From JADHUC01 sp964617665 (GTDB lineage Bacteria; Planctomycetota; Planctomycetia; Pirellulales; Pirellulaceae): a stretch of DNA of 43,421 nt. This document shows, piece after piece, positions 17,221 to 26,012 of the stretch. Position 1 is the stretch's first letter; each line of letters starts with the position of its first letter. The position numbers and the translations under genes were made by a program. The DNA lies in assembly GCA_964617665.1 (NCBI GenBank), contig CAZUAH010000048.1, positions 1 to 43,421 on the forward strand, written 5' to 3'. Below the pieces are notes generated by a model. That model made no database searches. It was not told where the DNA came from and worked only from the letters and a program-made list of their open reading frames with translations.

Positions 17221-18188
17221 ACCTTAACACTATTAATGTCTGGATCCTCGTCCAGCGTCGGCACCGCGATCTCGGCAATCAACTCGCTAAGCGTGTACTC
17301 GGCAGTCACTTTGCGCAGGCGACTCTCTGGTCTCAGGATCAAGCGATGAGTCAGTACGGACGGCGCCACGCGTTTCACGTCATCGGGCAAAACGTACTTT
17401 CGGCCTCGAATTGCCGCCATGGCCTGCGAAGTGCGAAATAGGGCGATGGAAGCACGGGGACTGCCACCCAAAGCCAGATCTTCGTGATCGCGCGTGTCAT
17501 GAACGATCTGCATCAAGTACTGCCGTACCTTTTCGTCCACGTGCACATTCCGCACGGTTGCCTGACAAGCAACCAACTCGTCCGCCGATGCTACAGGCTT
17601 GAGTCCTTCCAGCGGATGGCCGTGTTGAAGCATAGCGAGCATCTTCAATTCTTCGTCCATCGTGGGATAGCCGAGACTGAACCGCATCAAAAAGCGGTCA
17701 AGCTGCGCCTCGGGCAGGGGAAACGTTCCTTCGTGATCCACCGGATTCTGCGTGGCCATGACCAGGAATGGCGGGGTAAGCGTATGTGTTACGCCATCCA
17801 CCGTCACTCGCCGCTCGGCCATGGCCTCCAGCAATGCAGCCTGAGTACGCGGGGTCGCGCGATTGATCTCGTCGGCCAACACCAACTGGGCGAAAACCGG
17901 CCCGGGACGGAATTCGAACTCACTGACCTTCTGATTGAAGATTGACGCCCCGGTCACGTCCGTCGGCAGCAGATCTGGAGTGCATTGGATGCGTTTGAAC
18001 GAGCATCCGATACTGCGCGATAGCGCCCGGGCCAGCATGGTCTTGGCTACCCCCGGCACGTCTTCCAGCAAAATGTGCCCCTCGCAAAACCAGGAGACCA
18101 GGGACAGGATCAACTGCTGGCGCTTGCCCACGATCACCTTTTCCACGTTGGTTATGATCTTCTTCGCCGTTGCGGTTACATCTGCCAT
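17217..18188 (-). CDS. MoxR-family AAA+ ATPase
   Basis: A 323-residue MoxR AAA+ ATPase, a chaperone-like family that helps mature or activate partner complexes, often with VWA-domain proteins. The P-loop is the family variant EDVPGVAKT (42-50), Walker B is LVLADEIN with Asp106-Glu107, and sensor 1 is ATQNP with the PLPEAQLDRF Arg-finger segment after it. I chose ATG 18188 (MADVTATAKK), with AGAGG eight bases upstream; an in-frame start at 18275 would add 29 non-conserved residues. The DUF58 and VWA genes that usually follow moxR are not adjacent here, so its client is not apparent. It is divergent from the glycosyltransferase. Confidence 0.92.
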   Translation of the reverse strand: MADVTATAKKIITNVEKVIVGKRQQLILSLVSWFCEGHILLEDVPGVAKTMLARALSRSIGCSFKRIQCTPDLLPTDVTGASIFNQKVSEFEFRPGPVFAQLVLADEINRATPRTQAALLEAMAERRVTVDGVTHTLTPPFLVMATQNPVDHEGTFPLPEAQLDRFLMRFSLGYPTMDEELKMLAMLQHGHPLEGLKPVASADELVACQATVRNVHVDEKVRQYLMQIVHDTRDHEDLALGGSPRASIALFRTSQAMAAIRGRKYVLPDDVKRVAPSVLTHRLILRPESRLRKVTAEYTLSELIAEIAVPTLDEDPDINSVKV

Positions 18189-18301
18189 GAAAGCGACCTC
18201 TTTCGCGTGCGTTGACTGTTCAAGCTGAACCCCTAGAATGGGATGTCCCGCAAAGAACGATTGATATTCGACCACTTTCTTCCAAGAACGACAAAATACC
18301 C

Positions 18302-19084
18302 ATGTCCTTTCGGTCCTTGACTGCCCTGCCGGTGTACAACGAAGTCCGATTCGTGGACGACGTCCTTGACGAAGTCTGCCGGTATGCGTCGGAAGTCCTG
18401 GTTGTGGACGATGGCTCCACCGATGGGACTTCCGAGTTGCTTGCGGCCCGCAATGACATAAGTCTGGTGGCTCATCCGGAGAACCGCGGGTACGGGGCCG
18501 GCCTGATAAGTGCCTTTCAGTTTGCCATTGAAAACGGCTTTGACTGTGTCGTTACGATTGATTGTGACGGCCAGCATGAGCCACAACGGATTCCGGAGTT
18601 CATCGAATCTTGCCACGGCGTTGATATCGTCTCGGGCAGCCGCTACCTGACAAACTTTGCGGGAGATAGCAAACCGCCCGCCGCTCGTCGCCAAATCAAC
18701 GAACAAGTCACCGCCGAAGTTAACCGACGTCTGGGTCTCAGTTTGACCGATGCGTTCTGCGGTTTCAAGGCTTATCGCGTCGCATCGTTGAAGCAACTTC
18801 GTTTGACCGAACCCGGTTACGCCATGCCTTTGGAGCTTTGGGTCCAGGCAGCAGCCCTCGGAATGACGATTGTCGAGCTCCCAGTGCCGTTGATTTATCT
18901 GGACGAAGCCAGATCCTTCGGCGGCGCCTTGGACGACTCTACCACGCGGCTGGACCATTACTACGAGGTGTTGGACCGCGGCATTCAGGCGGCTGAAGCG
19001 TCCGGATTCCTTGAGCGGAGTTCCGAGTCCGTTCCGAAACCGGGTACGGACTTGGAAGCCCGTCCTACAGGAATCCCAGGGTAG
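18302..19084 (+). CDS. family 2 glycosyltransferase (DPM1/GtrB-like)
   Basis: A 260-residue inverting glycosyltransferase with the GT-A fold. After the opening LTALPVYNE come VVDDGSTDGT (35-44, nucleotide binding), HPENRGYGAG (58-67) and the metal-binding TIDCDGQHEP with Asp87-x-Asp89. The DAFCGFKAYR segment and the absence of C-terminal membrane helices resemble soluble dolichol/polyprenyl-phosphate sugar transferases. Donor and acceptor are unknown. I chose ATG 18302 over an upstream in-frame ATG at 18212, because the extra 30 residues are not typical of the family and would overlap the presumed divergent promoter. A BshC-like gene follows 54 bases downstream. Confidence 0.87.
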   Translation: MSFRSLTALPVYNEVRFVDDVLDEVCRYASEVLVVDDGSTDGTSELLAARNDISLVAHPENRGYGAGLISAFQFAIENGFDCVVTIDCDGQHEPQRIPEFIESCHGVDIVSGSRYLTNFAGDSKPPAARRQINEQVTAEVNRRLGLSLTDAFCGFKAYRVASLKQLRLTEPGYAMPLELWVQAAALGMTIVELPVPLIYLDEARSFGGALDDSTTRLDHYYEVLDRGIQAAEASGFLERSSESVPKPGTDLEARPTGIPG

Positions 19085-19138
19085 ATGTTACATTAGGGCA
19101 ATCGTCCAATTCCACCACGCACAGTTAGCAGCCTGTCG

Positions 19139-20725
19139 ATGCCCGCCGCGTCAGTGTACAAGTCATTTCGCGTTCCTCGCGGACACGGCGAGGCCCTGAT
19201 CGATCCGCCCTTGGATCAGGCGGGATCGTTGCTCGAATCGAATCTCTCGTTGTCCAAAAAATACGATTGCGACCTTCATGGCCGCTCCTTGCGCCAGTTG
19301 ATCCAGGATGCTCGCCACCAGTTCTTGAATGAGGCCCAGCGATACACGACCGCTTATCGCGACGTGGATCGACCAGTTCACCAAGATCGGCCGATCATAT
19401 TGGCGGGACACCAGCCGCAGTTGTTCCATGCGGGCGTCTGGTTCAAGAACTTCGCCTTGTCATCAATAGCCGATCGTTTACAGGCAAATGCAGTCAATTT
19501 TCTTGTCGACAACGATATCCTTCGGAATCCATCGATTCGCGTCCCCGCCGGGTCGCAGTCCGACCGACATATTGCCACTATCTCGTTTGACCGGGTTGTC
19601 GAAGCGATTCCGTATGAAGAACGGGCCATCGCAGACGAAGCATGTTTCCGGTCGTTTGGCGACCGCGTCGAGCGAACCGTGGCCGACCATGTGCCTGATC
19701 CTCTCATTCGTCAGTTATGGCCGTCGGCCGTCGAAGCATCTCGAGGATGCCGCAACGTGGGCTACTCGATCGCAATGGCGCGGCATCGCTTGGAAGGCGA
19801 TTGGGGGCAAAACACGTTAGAGCTGCCGCTGAGTGTCATTTGCCAAACCGACGCGTTTTGTTGCTTCACGGCACATCTGCTCGCTAACCTGAGCCGGTTT
19901 CACGAAATCCACAACACGTCCCTGAAGGACTACCGCCGCAGTCACCGGATTCGCAGCCATTCACATCCCGTCCCAGATCTGGCGATGGATGGCCAGTGGC
20001 TTGAAGCCCCATTCTGGGTATGGACCAGCGAATCACCTCACCGTGAGCGTATTTTCGTGCGATCCGGCAGGGACGGCCTGGAACTGACCGATCGTAGACA
20101 GATTCGCATCAGCCTGAAGCTCTCCGCCGACTGCGCAGCCGAGCAACTCCATGGTTTCGCCGCCAAAGGGATCAAGATTCGCCCAAGGGCACTAATCACA
20201 ACGATGTTTGCCCGTCTAGTGCTCGGCGACCTGTTTCTTCACGGGATCGGCGGCGCGAAGTACGATCAATTGACCGACGAGATCATCCATCGATTCTTCG
20301 GCGTGAGCCCGCCGGAATTCATGACACTATCGGCGACTGCCCTGTTGTTTGAGAACGACTCAAAAGATCTCCGCGACGAGTTGCGCCGGACGAGACAACT
20401 GTTGCGTGAGTTCCGCTATCATCCCGAGCGACATGTGGAACGGTCCCCCGAAGTCGATCACCTCGTCGCACACAAGGCTGAGTGGATACATGAGCAACTG
20501 CCTAAGGGGCAACGCAAAGAACGACATCTGAACATCGAAAAGGCGAATCTCGCCTTACGAGATTTGCTTTCGTCGGACGAGACGAAAGCGACCGATACGC
20601 TCGATCGATTGGCGTTTGAGCTTCGAAGAGAGTTGCCTTTCGCTTCACGCGAATTTTCATTTTGTCTATTTTCTGAGGAAACTTTACGCCCACTCCTACT
20701 GGACCTTTGCGGCGCAGCACCTTAA
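19139..20725 (+). CDS. uncharacterised protein with BshC/YllA-like layout
   Basis: A 528-residue protein, close to the 539 residues of B. subtilis BshC (YllA), the enzyme that adds cysteine in bacillithiol synthesis. Two blocks match BshC in position and pattern. Residues 84-125 (ILAGHQPQLFHAGVWFKNFA, then FLVDND) parallel the BshC VVGGQQAGLLTGPLYT..AGEDHD segment. Residues around 370-410 (IRPRALITTMFARLVLGDLF, then HGIGGAKYDQLTDE, SPPEF) parallel its RPLMQ..GPGE..Y..PP segment. A Lys/Glu/Arg-rich helical stretch follows at about 420-480, as in the BshC coiled coil. This is similarity by eye, so a distant relationship is an inference and the reaction is unknown. No signal peptide is evident. 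It sits between GT2 and GNAT genes on the same strand. Confidence 0.6.
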   Translation: MPAASVYKSFRVPRGHGEALIDPPLDQAGSLLESNLSLSKKYDCDLHGRSLRQLIQDARHQFLNEAQRYTTAYRDVDRPVHQDRPIILAGHQPQLFHAGVWFKNFALSSIADRLQANAVNFLVDNDILRNPSIRVPAGSQSDRHIATISFDRVVEAIPYEERAIADEACFRSFGDRVERTVADHVPDPLIRQLWPSAVEASRGCRNVGYSIAMARHRLEGDWGQNTLELPLSVICQTDAFCCFTAHLLANLSRFHEIHNTSLKDYRRSHRIRSHSHPVPDLAMDGQWLEAPFWVWTSESPHRERIFVRSGRDGLELTDRRQIRISLKLSADCAAEQLHGFAAKGIKIRPRALITTMFARLVLGDLFLHGIGGAKYDQLTDEIIHRFFGVSPPEFMTLSATALLFENDSKDLRDELRRTRQLLREFRYHPERHVERSPEVDHLVAHKAEWIHEQLPKGQRKERHLNIEKANLALRDLLSSDETKATDTLDRLAFELRRELPFASREFSFCLFSEETLRPLLLDLCGAAP

Positions 20726-20788
20726 TCTATCCGCTCAGAGGGAACGAGGAGGACGGATCGCAACATCCGAGAGGAAGGATTCGGGGCA

Positions 20789-22132
20789 ATGAGTTACGCT
20801 TCCTCGCGCGCGACGGAACACGCGCGTCGACCTGTTTCGCCAGCGGAAGAGCAAGACGCGTTTCAATTCACCACGGGCATCGCCGGCGATCATCCGGAAG
20901 TTCATCAATTGCTCCTCGCAGTCTTCGGCGAACCGTCGATGGGCGAGTTTCAGTCGCAGTTGGACGAACCATCCTACGAGCCAAACGACCGCCTGCTAAT
21001 CAAGCGCCGAGAGCATATTGTCGCGCACGTTCGTGTCGCCGACCGGGAGATGCAATTCGGCGCGTCGATCCTGCCGGTTTCATGCGTAAGCGACTTGGCC
21101 ACACTTCCAGAATTCCGCGGCCAAGGCTGCGGCACGACGTTGCTGGACATGGCCGAACGGCGCATGATCGACAACGGAGCTGTTCTCGGTCTGTTGCGCA
21201 CCGCCAGACCGCAGTTCTATCAGAAGCGTGGGTGGGTCCGTTGTGGTGGGATGGACTGCTCGACAGCAGGACCGCGTCACATCTTGTCGCACCTGAGCGA
21301 GGTAGGTTCACGCGAACGCACACTGCTGAAGAATCCCGCCCCAGACTTGCACATCCGTTTCTGGCGTCACGTGGAGCAAGCCGCACTTGGGCGTCTTTAC
21401 GAGGAGGGTACGCGTGGTGCTTTTGGCTCCTTGGTACGCAGCGAAACGTACTGGCGATGGCTCATAGCTCGGCAAGCGTGCGATCGAATCTACATCGCCA
21501 TCGAAGGATCGCCCAAACTGGAGTTGGACGATACACTGCATCCCGTCGTTGGCTACGCTTTCGCGAAGGAAGGGCGGATTGTTGAGCTAGTGACCTCCGA
21601 GCGGCGGCCTGATGGTGACTGGCGTCTTCTGGCTCGTATCTGCAGCGACGCAATAGAAAACGACGTGCATGAGATCCAATTGGATGCGCCTTGCCATCAT
21701 CCCTTGCATCAGATGATCGCCGCAGCTGGCGGCGTGAACCGTTGTTCGGAAGACGAAGGCGGGTTGGTGTTCATGGTCAAGCTCCTGGACGCACAGCGTC
21801 TGGTTTCGCTACTTAAGCCAGAACTGCATAGACGGGCCACCGAAGGTGGGCTGGAGATTCCATGCGATTTAGGCTTCGGGGTGGATGGCCAGAAGCGCGT
21901 ATTGGAGATCACTAAGAGAAGCGTCAGACTGACGTGCGGCCGCCTCGGACGAAACCACGTTCAATGCGGTGAGCCCGAGTTCACCCAGCTCCTTCTTGGG
22001 CACGTTGACATCGACGAGGCACTGGCAACCGATCGCACTACGGCGTCGACGCGTGTGGCCTCGGAAACGACGCGAGTACTGTTGCCGCGGCTGCCAGTCT
22101 GGCGTCCCCCGCTCGATGATCTGCCTGCGTAA
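20789..22132 (+). CDS. GNAT-family N-acetyltransferase, Eis-like multidomain
   Basis: A 447-residue protein. The first GNAT domain (about 25-165) has the acetyl-CoA motif LATLPEFRGQGCGTTLL, with R110-G-Q-G-C-G115 as pyrophosphate loop, and FYQKRGW as the typical late strand. A second acetyltransferase-like half follows (about 190-330), then a C-terminal domain (about 340-425, QRVLEITKRSVRLTCGRL) that resembles the sterol-carrier-like domain of Eis proteins. Eis-type enzymes acetylate amines on sugars, aminoglycosides or peptides; the substrate here is unknown. It is the third gene of the GT2/BshC-like/GNAT run, 63 bases after the previous stop, and its stop is only four bases from the stop of convergent rbsK. 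Confidence 0.8.
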   Translation: MSYASSRATEHARRPVSPAEEQDAFQFTTGIAGDHPEVHQLLLAVFGEPSMGEFQSQLDEPSYEPNDRLLIKRREHIVAHVRVADREMQFGASILPVSCVSDLATLPEFRGQGCGTTLLDMAERRMIDNGAVLGLLRTARPQFYQKRGWVRCGGMDCSTAGPRHILSHLSEVGSRERTLLKNPAPDLHIRFWRHVEQAALGRLYEEGTRGAFGSLVRSETYWRWLIARQACDRIYIAIEGSPKLELDDTLHPVVGYAFAKEGRIVELVTSERRPDGDWRLLARICSDAIENDVHEIQLDAPCHHPLHQMIAAAGGVNRCSEDEGGLVFMVKLLDAQRLVSLLKPELHRRATEGGLEIPCDLGFGVDGQKRVLEITKRSVRLTCGRLGRNHVQCGEPEFTQLLLGHVDIDEALATDRTTASTRVASETTRVLLPRLPVWRPPLDDLPA

Positions 22133-22136
22133 GCCG

Positions 22137-23075
22137 TTAACGAGATTCGGCGAATCGTTTGACTTCGTCAGCAGTCGGCAGCGATGGTTGAGCGCCCAAC
22201 CTTGTCACTGAAAGGGCTCCGACCAGATTGGCTTGCTGCACTGCGTCACGAAGCGACATGCCACTGGCCAGTCCAGCGGCGAGTCCACCGTTGAAGGCAT
22301 CGCCGGCTGCCGTACTATCGGTGGCGTCTACAGCATGACTAGGCACGAGGACGCTTTCTTCGGGGCCGGCAACCAACGCCCCTTGCGAGCCGAGCGTTAT
22401 GATCACGTTACTAGCACCGGCGGCCAGTAGCTTCTCGGAAGCAACCTCAGCCGAGGATTCGTCGGTCACCTGTACTCCCGTCAGTCGCGTGGCCTCGGTC
22501 TCGTTTGGTGTCAGATAGGTGACGTTTCTCAATAACTCGGCGTCCAGCGGTCCGTCTGGGGCTGGTGCCGGATCTAGTACAACAGCAACGCCGGATTCGG
22601 CGGCAATCTCCGCCGCGCGCGATACTGTGTCCATCGGACATTCCAACTGCAGCATCAGCACGCTTGCCGAACGAATCCGTTCGACTGCTGCATCCAAGTC
22701 CGCGGGCGCTACCGCATGGTTGGCGCCTGAGGCGACGGAAATCAGATTCTCGCCTGCACCGTCAACCAGTATTAGTGCAACCCCGGTGTGATGCTCGGGA
22801 TCGCGCATGATCAGATCGGTGACGATGCCGTCCTGCTCGTAGCCTTCGATCGCTCGATCGCCGAACATATCCGTGCCGACTTTCGCAACGAACGTTACTT
22901 TCGCGCCAAGTCTCGCGGCAGCTACCGCCTGATTGGCGCCCTTCCCGCCAGGAGCCATGACAAACTGACCGCCGGTTACCGTCTCGCCGGCAGCGGGAAG
23001 CCGATCGGACTTGACTACCATGTCCGTATTGCTGCTGCCCACGACGACAATTGCACCATTCTTCGCGTCGGTCAC
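22137..23075 (-). CDS. rbsK: ribokinase (PfkB family)
   Basis: Phosphorylates D-ribose with ATP to ribose 5-phosphate. The 312-residue PfkB protein has the sugar-binding GGKGANQAVAAARLG (43-57), the NETE motif at 191-194, and the anion hole with catalytic base in DSTAAGDAFNGG (253-264, base Asp259). The start is GTG 23075, with GGAGG eight bases upstream. It follows the GRP-type sugar transporter by only 19 bases and is surely co-transcribed with it. That pairing supports ribose (or a closely related pentose) as substrate, although PfkB members also include other sugar and nucleoside kinases. Confidence 0.92.
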   Translation of the reverse strand: MTDAKNGAIVVVGSSNTDMVVKSDRLPAAGETVTGGQFVMAPGGKGANQAVAAARLGAKVTFVAKVGTDMFGDRAIEGYEQDGIVTDLIMRDPEHHTGVALILVDGAGENLISVASGANHAVAPADLDAAVERIRSASVLMLQLECPMDTVSRAAEIAAESGVAVVLDPAPAPDGPLDAELLRNVTYLTPNETEATRLTGVQVTDESSAEVASEKLLAAGASNVIITLGSQGALVAGPEESVLVPSHAVDATDSTAAGDAFNGGLAAGLASGMSLRDAVQQANLVGALSVTRLGAQPSLPTADEVKRFAESR

Positions 23076-23094
23076 GGTTTATCCCTCCGGTGTG

Positions 23095-24201
23095 TTAGAT
23101 CAGTCGTGCCACAATCACCGAGCCCAAGCCGATAACGTATCCCGCAAACATAAGCCATATCAGACGATTAGTCCCCGGCGGTGCGTCGCGGAATTCCCTC
23201 CAGATGAACACGCCCCAAATGGCCGCCACCATCGTCGCTCCCTGCCCAAGTCCATACGAGATCGCTGGACCGGCCAAGTTGGCGGCGACAACGTTTAGCG
23301 TCATACCGACCGCCCAGATACAGCCTCCCATTATTCCCCAGATGTGGTCGCCAAAGCTGCCCTTGAAATAGGCCGACAACGGGACAGGTTCGCCTTCGAT
23401 TGGTTTGAGCATGATAAACGTGTTGAAGACGAAAGTGCTCAAGACGATTCCGAGCGAGAAGACAACGTTGGCCGTGAATGGCGTCAGCTTGCCGGACTGC
23501 AACGATCCGAGCTTCATGTACTTGCTTGTAACGTCGCGCGCCACGACTCCGTCCACTACTGCGTCCGGATCCAGGTCCTGGGCCTCTGCCACCGGCAGTC
23601 GGCCCACCGGGACTTCCACCTTGGCCATGGATTGCATGACGAGGAAGTAGAACAGAGACATGAGGATGCCGCAGGCCACGGAGAGAATCAGGCCTTTCTT
23701 TCCACCGCCCTTGCTCTGACCGGGAAGCTTGCCGTAGGCCAGAGCGTCAAGGATGATGGCGACAGCGACGAACGCTACCCCCAAAAACAGCAGTATTGGA
23801 TTGCCTGTCCTTTCGGAGGCGTAGTTGATCAACACACCAAGGACTAAGGCTAATCCAATGCCAACGGGAAAGGCGACCGACATTCCAGAGACGGCTATTG
23901 CGGCCACTAACAAGATATTGGCGATGTTGAAGACGACACCACCCAGAAACGCATAGCCGAGACTGGATGAATCCGCCTGCGATATATCGTCAACAAAGCC
24001 TCGCCCCTCCGTTCCCATGCTTCCCAAGGTGAAGGCGAAAATCAACGCCATCAGCAGCACGCCGAACACGTAGTCCCAATAGTACAACTCGAACCGCCAC
24101 GTCTTACCCGCCAGTTTCTGTGTATTGGCCCACGACCCCCAGCAAAGCATCGTGATCACACAAAAGACGACTGCCAGTGCATAGCTTTCCAATAAGAACA
24201 T
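23095..24201 (-). CDS. GRP-family sugar uptake permease (glucose/ribose porter type)
   Basis: A 368-residue integral membrane protein with about ten predicted hydrophobic helices, beginning FLLESYALAVVFCVITMLCW and including the CWGSWANTQK turn typical of the GRP/RhaT branch of the drug-metabolite transporter superfamily. A central hydrophilic loop (about 205-245) is longer than in GlcU or RbsU. The last helices contain GPAISYGLGQGATMVAAIWG and IWREF, also typical. It should import a sugar by proton symport. Directly upstream of rbsK, so ribose is the best guess. ATG 24201 has GAGG seven bases upstream, and a near-consensus sigma-70 promoter lies 41 bases before the start. Confidence 0.88.
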   Translation of the reverse strand: MFLLESYALAVVFCVITMLCWGSWANTQKLAGKTWRFELYYWDYVFGVLLMALIFAFTLGSMGTEGRGFVDDISQADSSSLGYAFLGGVVFNIANILLVAAIAVSGMSVAFPVGIGLALVLGVLINYASERTGNPILLFLGVAFVAVAIILDALAYGKLPGQSKGGGKKGLILSVACGILMSLFYFLVMQSMAKVEVPVGRLPVAEAQDLDPDAVVDGVVARDVTSKYMKLGSLQSGKLTPFTANVVFSLGIVLSTFVFNTFIMLKPIEGEPVPLSAYFKGSFGDHIWGIMGGCIWAVGMTLNVVAANLAGPAISYGLGQGATMVAAIWGVFIWREFRDAPPGTNRLIWLMFAGYVIGLGSVIVARLI

Positions 24202-24241
24202 GGCTCCCCCTCGGATTCAGGTACGTGCGTACGACGGCGCG

Positions 24242-24270
24242 AATATAGCCGTGCTGATAGGGGCCGTCAA
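24242..24270 (-). promoter_or_regulatory. sigma-70-type promoter of the transporter-rbsK operon
   Basis: On the minus strand, TTGACG (24265-24270) is followed after exactly 17 bases by TATATT (24242-24247). Each hexamer matches the sigma-70 consensus at five of six positions. Transcription would start near 24235, giving a leader of about 34 bases before the transporter ATG. This is the best promoter match I found in the window. Confidence 0.6.
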
Positions 24271-24344
24271 TCAGAGTGAACCTACGGGCGATGTGGTGCA
24301 TTCGCCGCCGACACAGAGTACGCGAAGAGCCCTGCAGCCCTCGT

Positions 24345-25349
24345 TCAGATGGAGCGTGTAACGACGAAATCTGTCAGCGTGTTTAACGCTTCGACCGGTG
24401 CTTCCGGCGGCAGATCGGCCAATTGCTGCCGAGCTCGCTCAGCGTACGCAACGGCCTTTTCACGTGCATAAGAGATCGCATCATACCGGTCCAGGTACTC
24501 GGCCAAAATCTCGTGCCTCAGTTCAGTTTCGCCCTCTAGAGCCTGCTGCAGCCTCTCACGTTCACTATCGTCAACAAGTTCCAACACTCGAATCACCGGC
24601 AGAGTGGGCTTCTGCTTGTCCAGATCAGTTCCTAATGACTTTCCAGTGGCGGCCTCGTCCCCAACCACATCCAACACGTCGTCGGCGATCTGAAACGCGG
24701 TTCCGAGGTATCGGCCGTAAGCTTCCATCTGATCTTCGGTCGCTTCGTTCGCCCCAGCAAAATGCGCCCCCAGCTTACAACTACAAGCGCACAACTCCGC
24801 CGTCTTGGCCTCGATGATGCTCAGATAGTCCTTTTCGCCCAAACCGAAGTCTCCCCGTGTGCCCTTCTGACGCAACTCCCCTTCACAAAGGACGCTGGTA
24901 GATTCTCCGATCACTCGGCTTGCGTATGTGCTGTCCAGCGTACTTGCCAGTCGCAATGCTCGACTGAAGAGGAAATCGCCCAATAGAATGCTGGCCTCGT
25001 TATCCCATCGCGAATTGACCGTCGCGAGGTGGCGTCTGGTAGTCGCTTCATCCAGGACATCATCGTGGATCAGCGTGGCCGCATGAATCATCTCGACGAC
25101 GGCGCCCAGCGCAACGTGGTCGGAGTTCAGCTCGCCTACTGCCTTGCCGCTCAACAACAGCAAAGCGGGACGCATACGCTTTCCACCGAGATGGCAGCCA
25201 TATCGGACAAGTTCATCAACGAACGCATGGTCGCTCTGCATCTGCCCGCGCAGAACGACTTCGACTCCGGCCATTTCGTTCGCGATCGGACTGTACAGAT
25301 CCTTCAGACGCGATTTGGCGGCTGATAGGTTTCGAATAACGGGGATCAT
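24345..25349 (-). CDS. trans-polyprenyl diphosphate synthase
   Basis: A 334-residue class I prenyltransferase that extends allylic diphosphates with isopentenyl diphosphate, probably to make the side chain of the respiratory quinone. GGKRMRP (55-61) is the diphosphate site; the first Asp-rich motif is LIHDDVLDEATTRR (Asp96, Asp97, Asp100); the second is QIADDVLDVVGD (Asp223, Asp224, Asp227). The residues before the first Asp-rich motif (MIHAATLIH) are small, which favours a long-chain product of seven or eight units (HepS/IspB type), but the length cannot be fixed from the sequence. Its start lies 24 bases after moaC, so the two are probably co-transcribed. Confidence 0.92.
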   Translation of the reverse strand: MIPVIRNLSAAKSRLKDLYSPIANEMAGVEVVLRGQMQSDHAFVDELVRYGCHLGGKRMRPALLLLSGKAVGELNSDHVALGAVVEMIHAATLIHDDVLDEATTRRHLATVNSRWDNEASILLGDFLFSRALRLASTLDSTYASRVIGESTSVLCEGELRQKGTRGDFGLGEKDYLSIIEAKTAELCACSCKLGAHFAGANEATEDQMEAYGRYLGTAFQIADDVLDVVGDEAATGKSLGTDLDKQKPTLPVIRVLELVDDSERERLQQALEGETELRHEILAEYLDRYDAISYAREKAVAYAERARQQLADLPPEAPVEALNTLTDFVVTRSI

Positions 25350-25373
25350 GGATTATGTTCTCGTGCGAAACGC

Positions 25374-25856
25374 CTAGTCGGGAGTACGAACGTAGTGCCC
25401 TCTGCGCCCTCCCGATTTCTCATCCAGTTGTACACTATCGATGACCATATCGCGATCCACTGCCTTGCACATATCGTAGATGGTCAATGCCGCCACGGTC
25501 ACGGATACGAGCGCTTCCATTTCCACGCCCGTCTTTGCCGTTACGCTTACCTGCGAGGTGATGGCGAGTTCCTCCTCGCTGGCGAATTCGAAGTCCACCT
25601 TTACGGCATCCAAGCCCAAGGGGTGGCAAAGCGGAATCAACTCGCCAGTGCGCTTTGCAGCCATAATACCAGCCAATCGTGCTACTTCAAGTACATCGCC
25701 TTTTGCAGCTTTCCCGTCACGGATCAGTTTGAGGGTCTCCGGCGCCATGCGTACGCGGCCGCTCGCGCGAGCGAACCTATCTGACGGCATCTTGTCGCCC
25801 ACATCGACCATACGGCTCGCCCCGTGCTCGTCGAAATGGGAAAGGTCGCTACTCAT
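25374..25856 (-). CDS. moaC: cyclic pyranopterin monophosphate synthase MoaC
   Basis: Second step of molybdenum cofactor biosynthesis: converts the MoaA product (3',8-cyclo-7,8-dihydro-GTP) to cyclic pyranopterin monophosphate. The 160-residue length is normal. Key segments are all present: MVDVGDK near the N-terminus, KGDVLEVARLAGIMAAKRTG (catalytic Lys52, Lys68/Arg69), LIPLCHPL (75-82), TGVEMEALVSVTVAALTIYD and DMCKAVDRDM, which contains the catalytic Asp-Lys region. No other mo- gene lies in the window. It is the first gene of a pair with the polyprenyl diphosphate synthase. Upstream there is a strong terminator at 25977-26004, so moaC must have its own promoter in the 120 bases between. 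Confidence 0.96.
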   Translation of the reverse strand: MSSDLSHFDEHGASRMVDVGDKMPSDRFARASGRVRMAPETLKLIRDGKAAKGDVLEVARLAGIMAAKRTGELIPLCHPLGLDAVKVDFEFASEEELAITSQVSVTAKTGVEMEALVSVTVAALTIYDMCKAVDRDMVIDSVQLDEKSGGRRGHYVRTPD

Positions 25857-25976
25857 TGGCTTTGTTACATCTCGAAACAGCGCGGCAAGTCAGGATCCAC
25901 AGGAACCGCCGTCGTGGTTTTCTGGACCCAAACATCTCTTTATGCAGAGAAACCGCGGCTCGGAGACAATGATAAC

Positions 25977-26004
25977 AAAAAAAAACGCCCGAAAACGGGC
26001 GTTT
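25977..26004 (-). terminator. intrinsic terminator after the HTH-receiver gene
   Basis: Read on the minus strand, AAACGCCCG (26004-25996 region) pairs perfectly with CGGGCGTTT across a TTTT tetraloop, followed by a run of nine T. It is a textbook Rho-independent terminator. It lies 175 bases after the stop of the HTH-receiver gene and 120 bases before moaC, so it separates the two transcripts or ends an independent small RNA. Confidence 0.88.
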
Positions 26005-26012
26005 GTCGAAAC

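Noticed and set aside
20707..21585. A 292-codon open frame on the plus strand
   Set aside because: Overlaps the GNAT gene in another frame; Arg/Ser-rich translation, while the GNAT frame has the acetyl-CoA motif.
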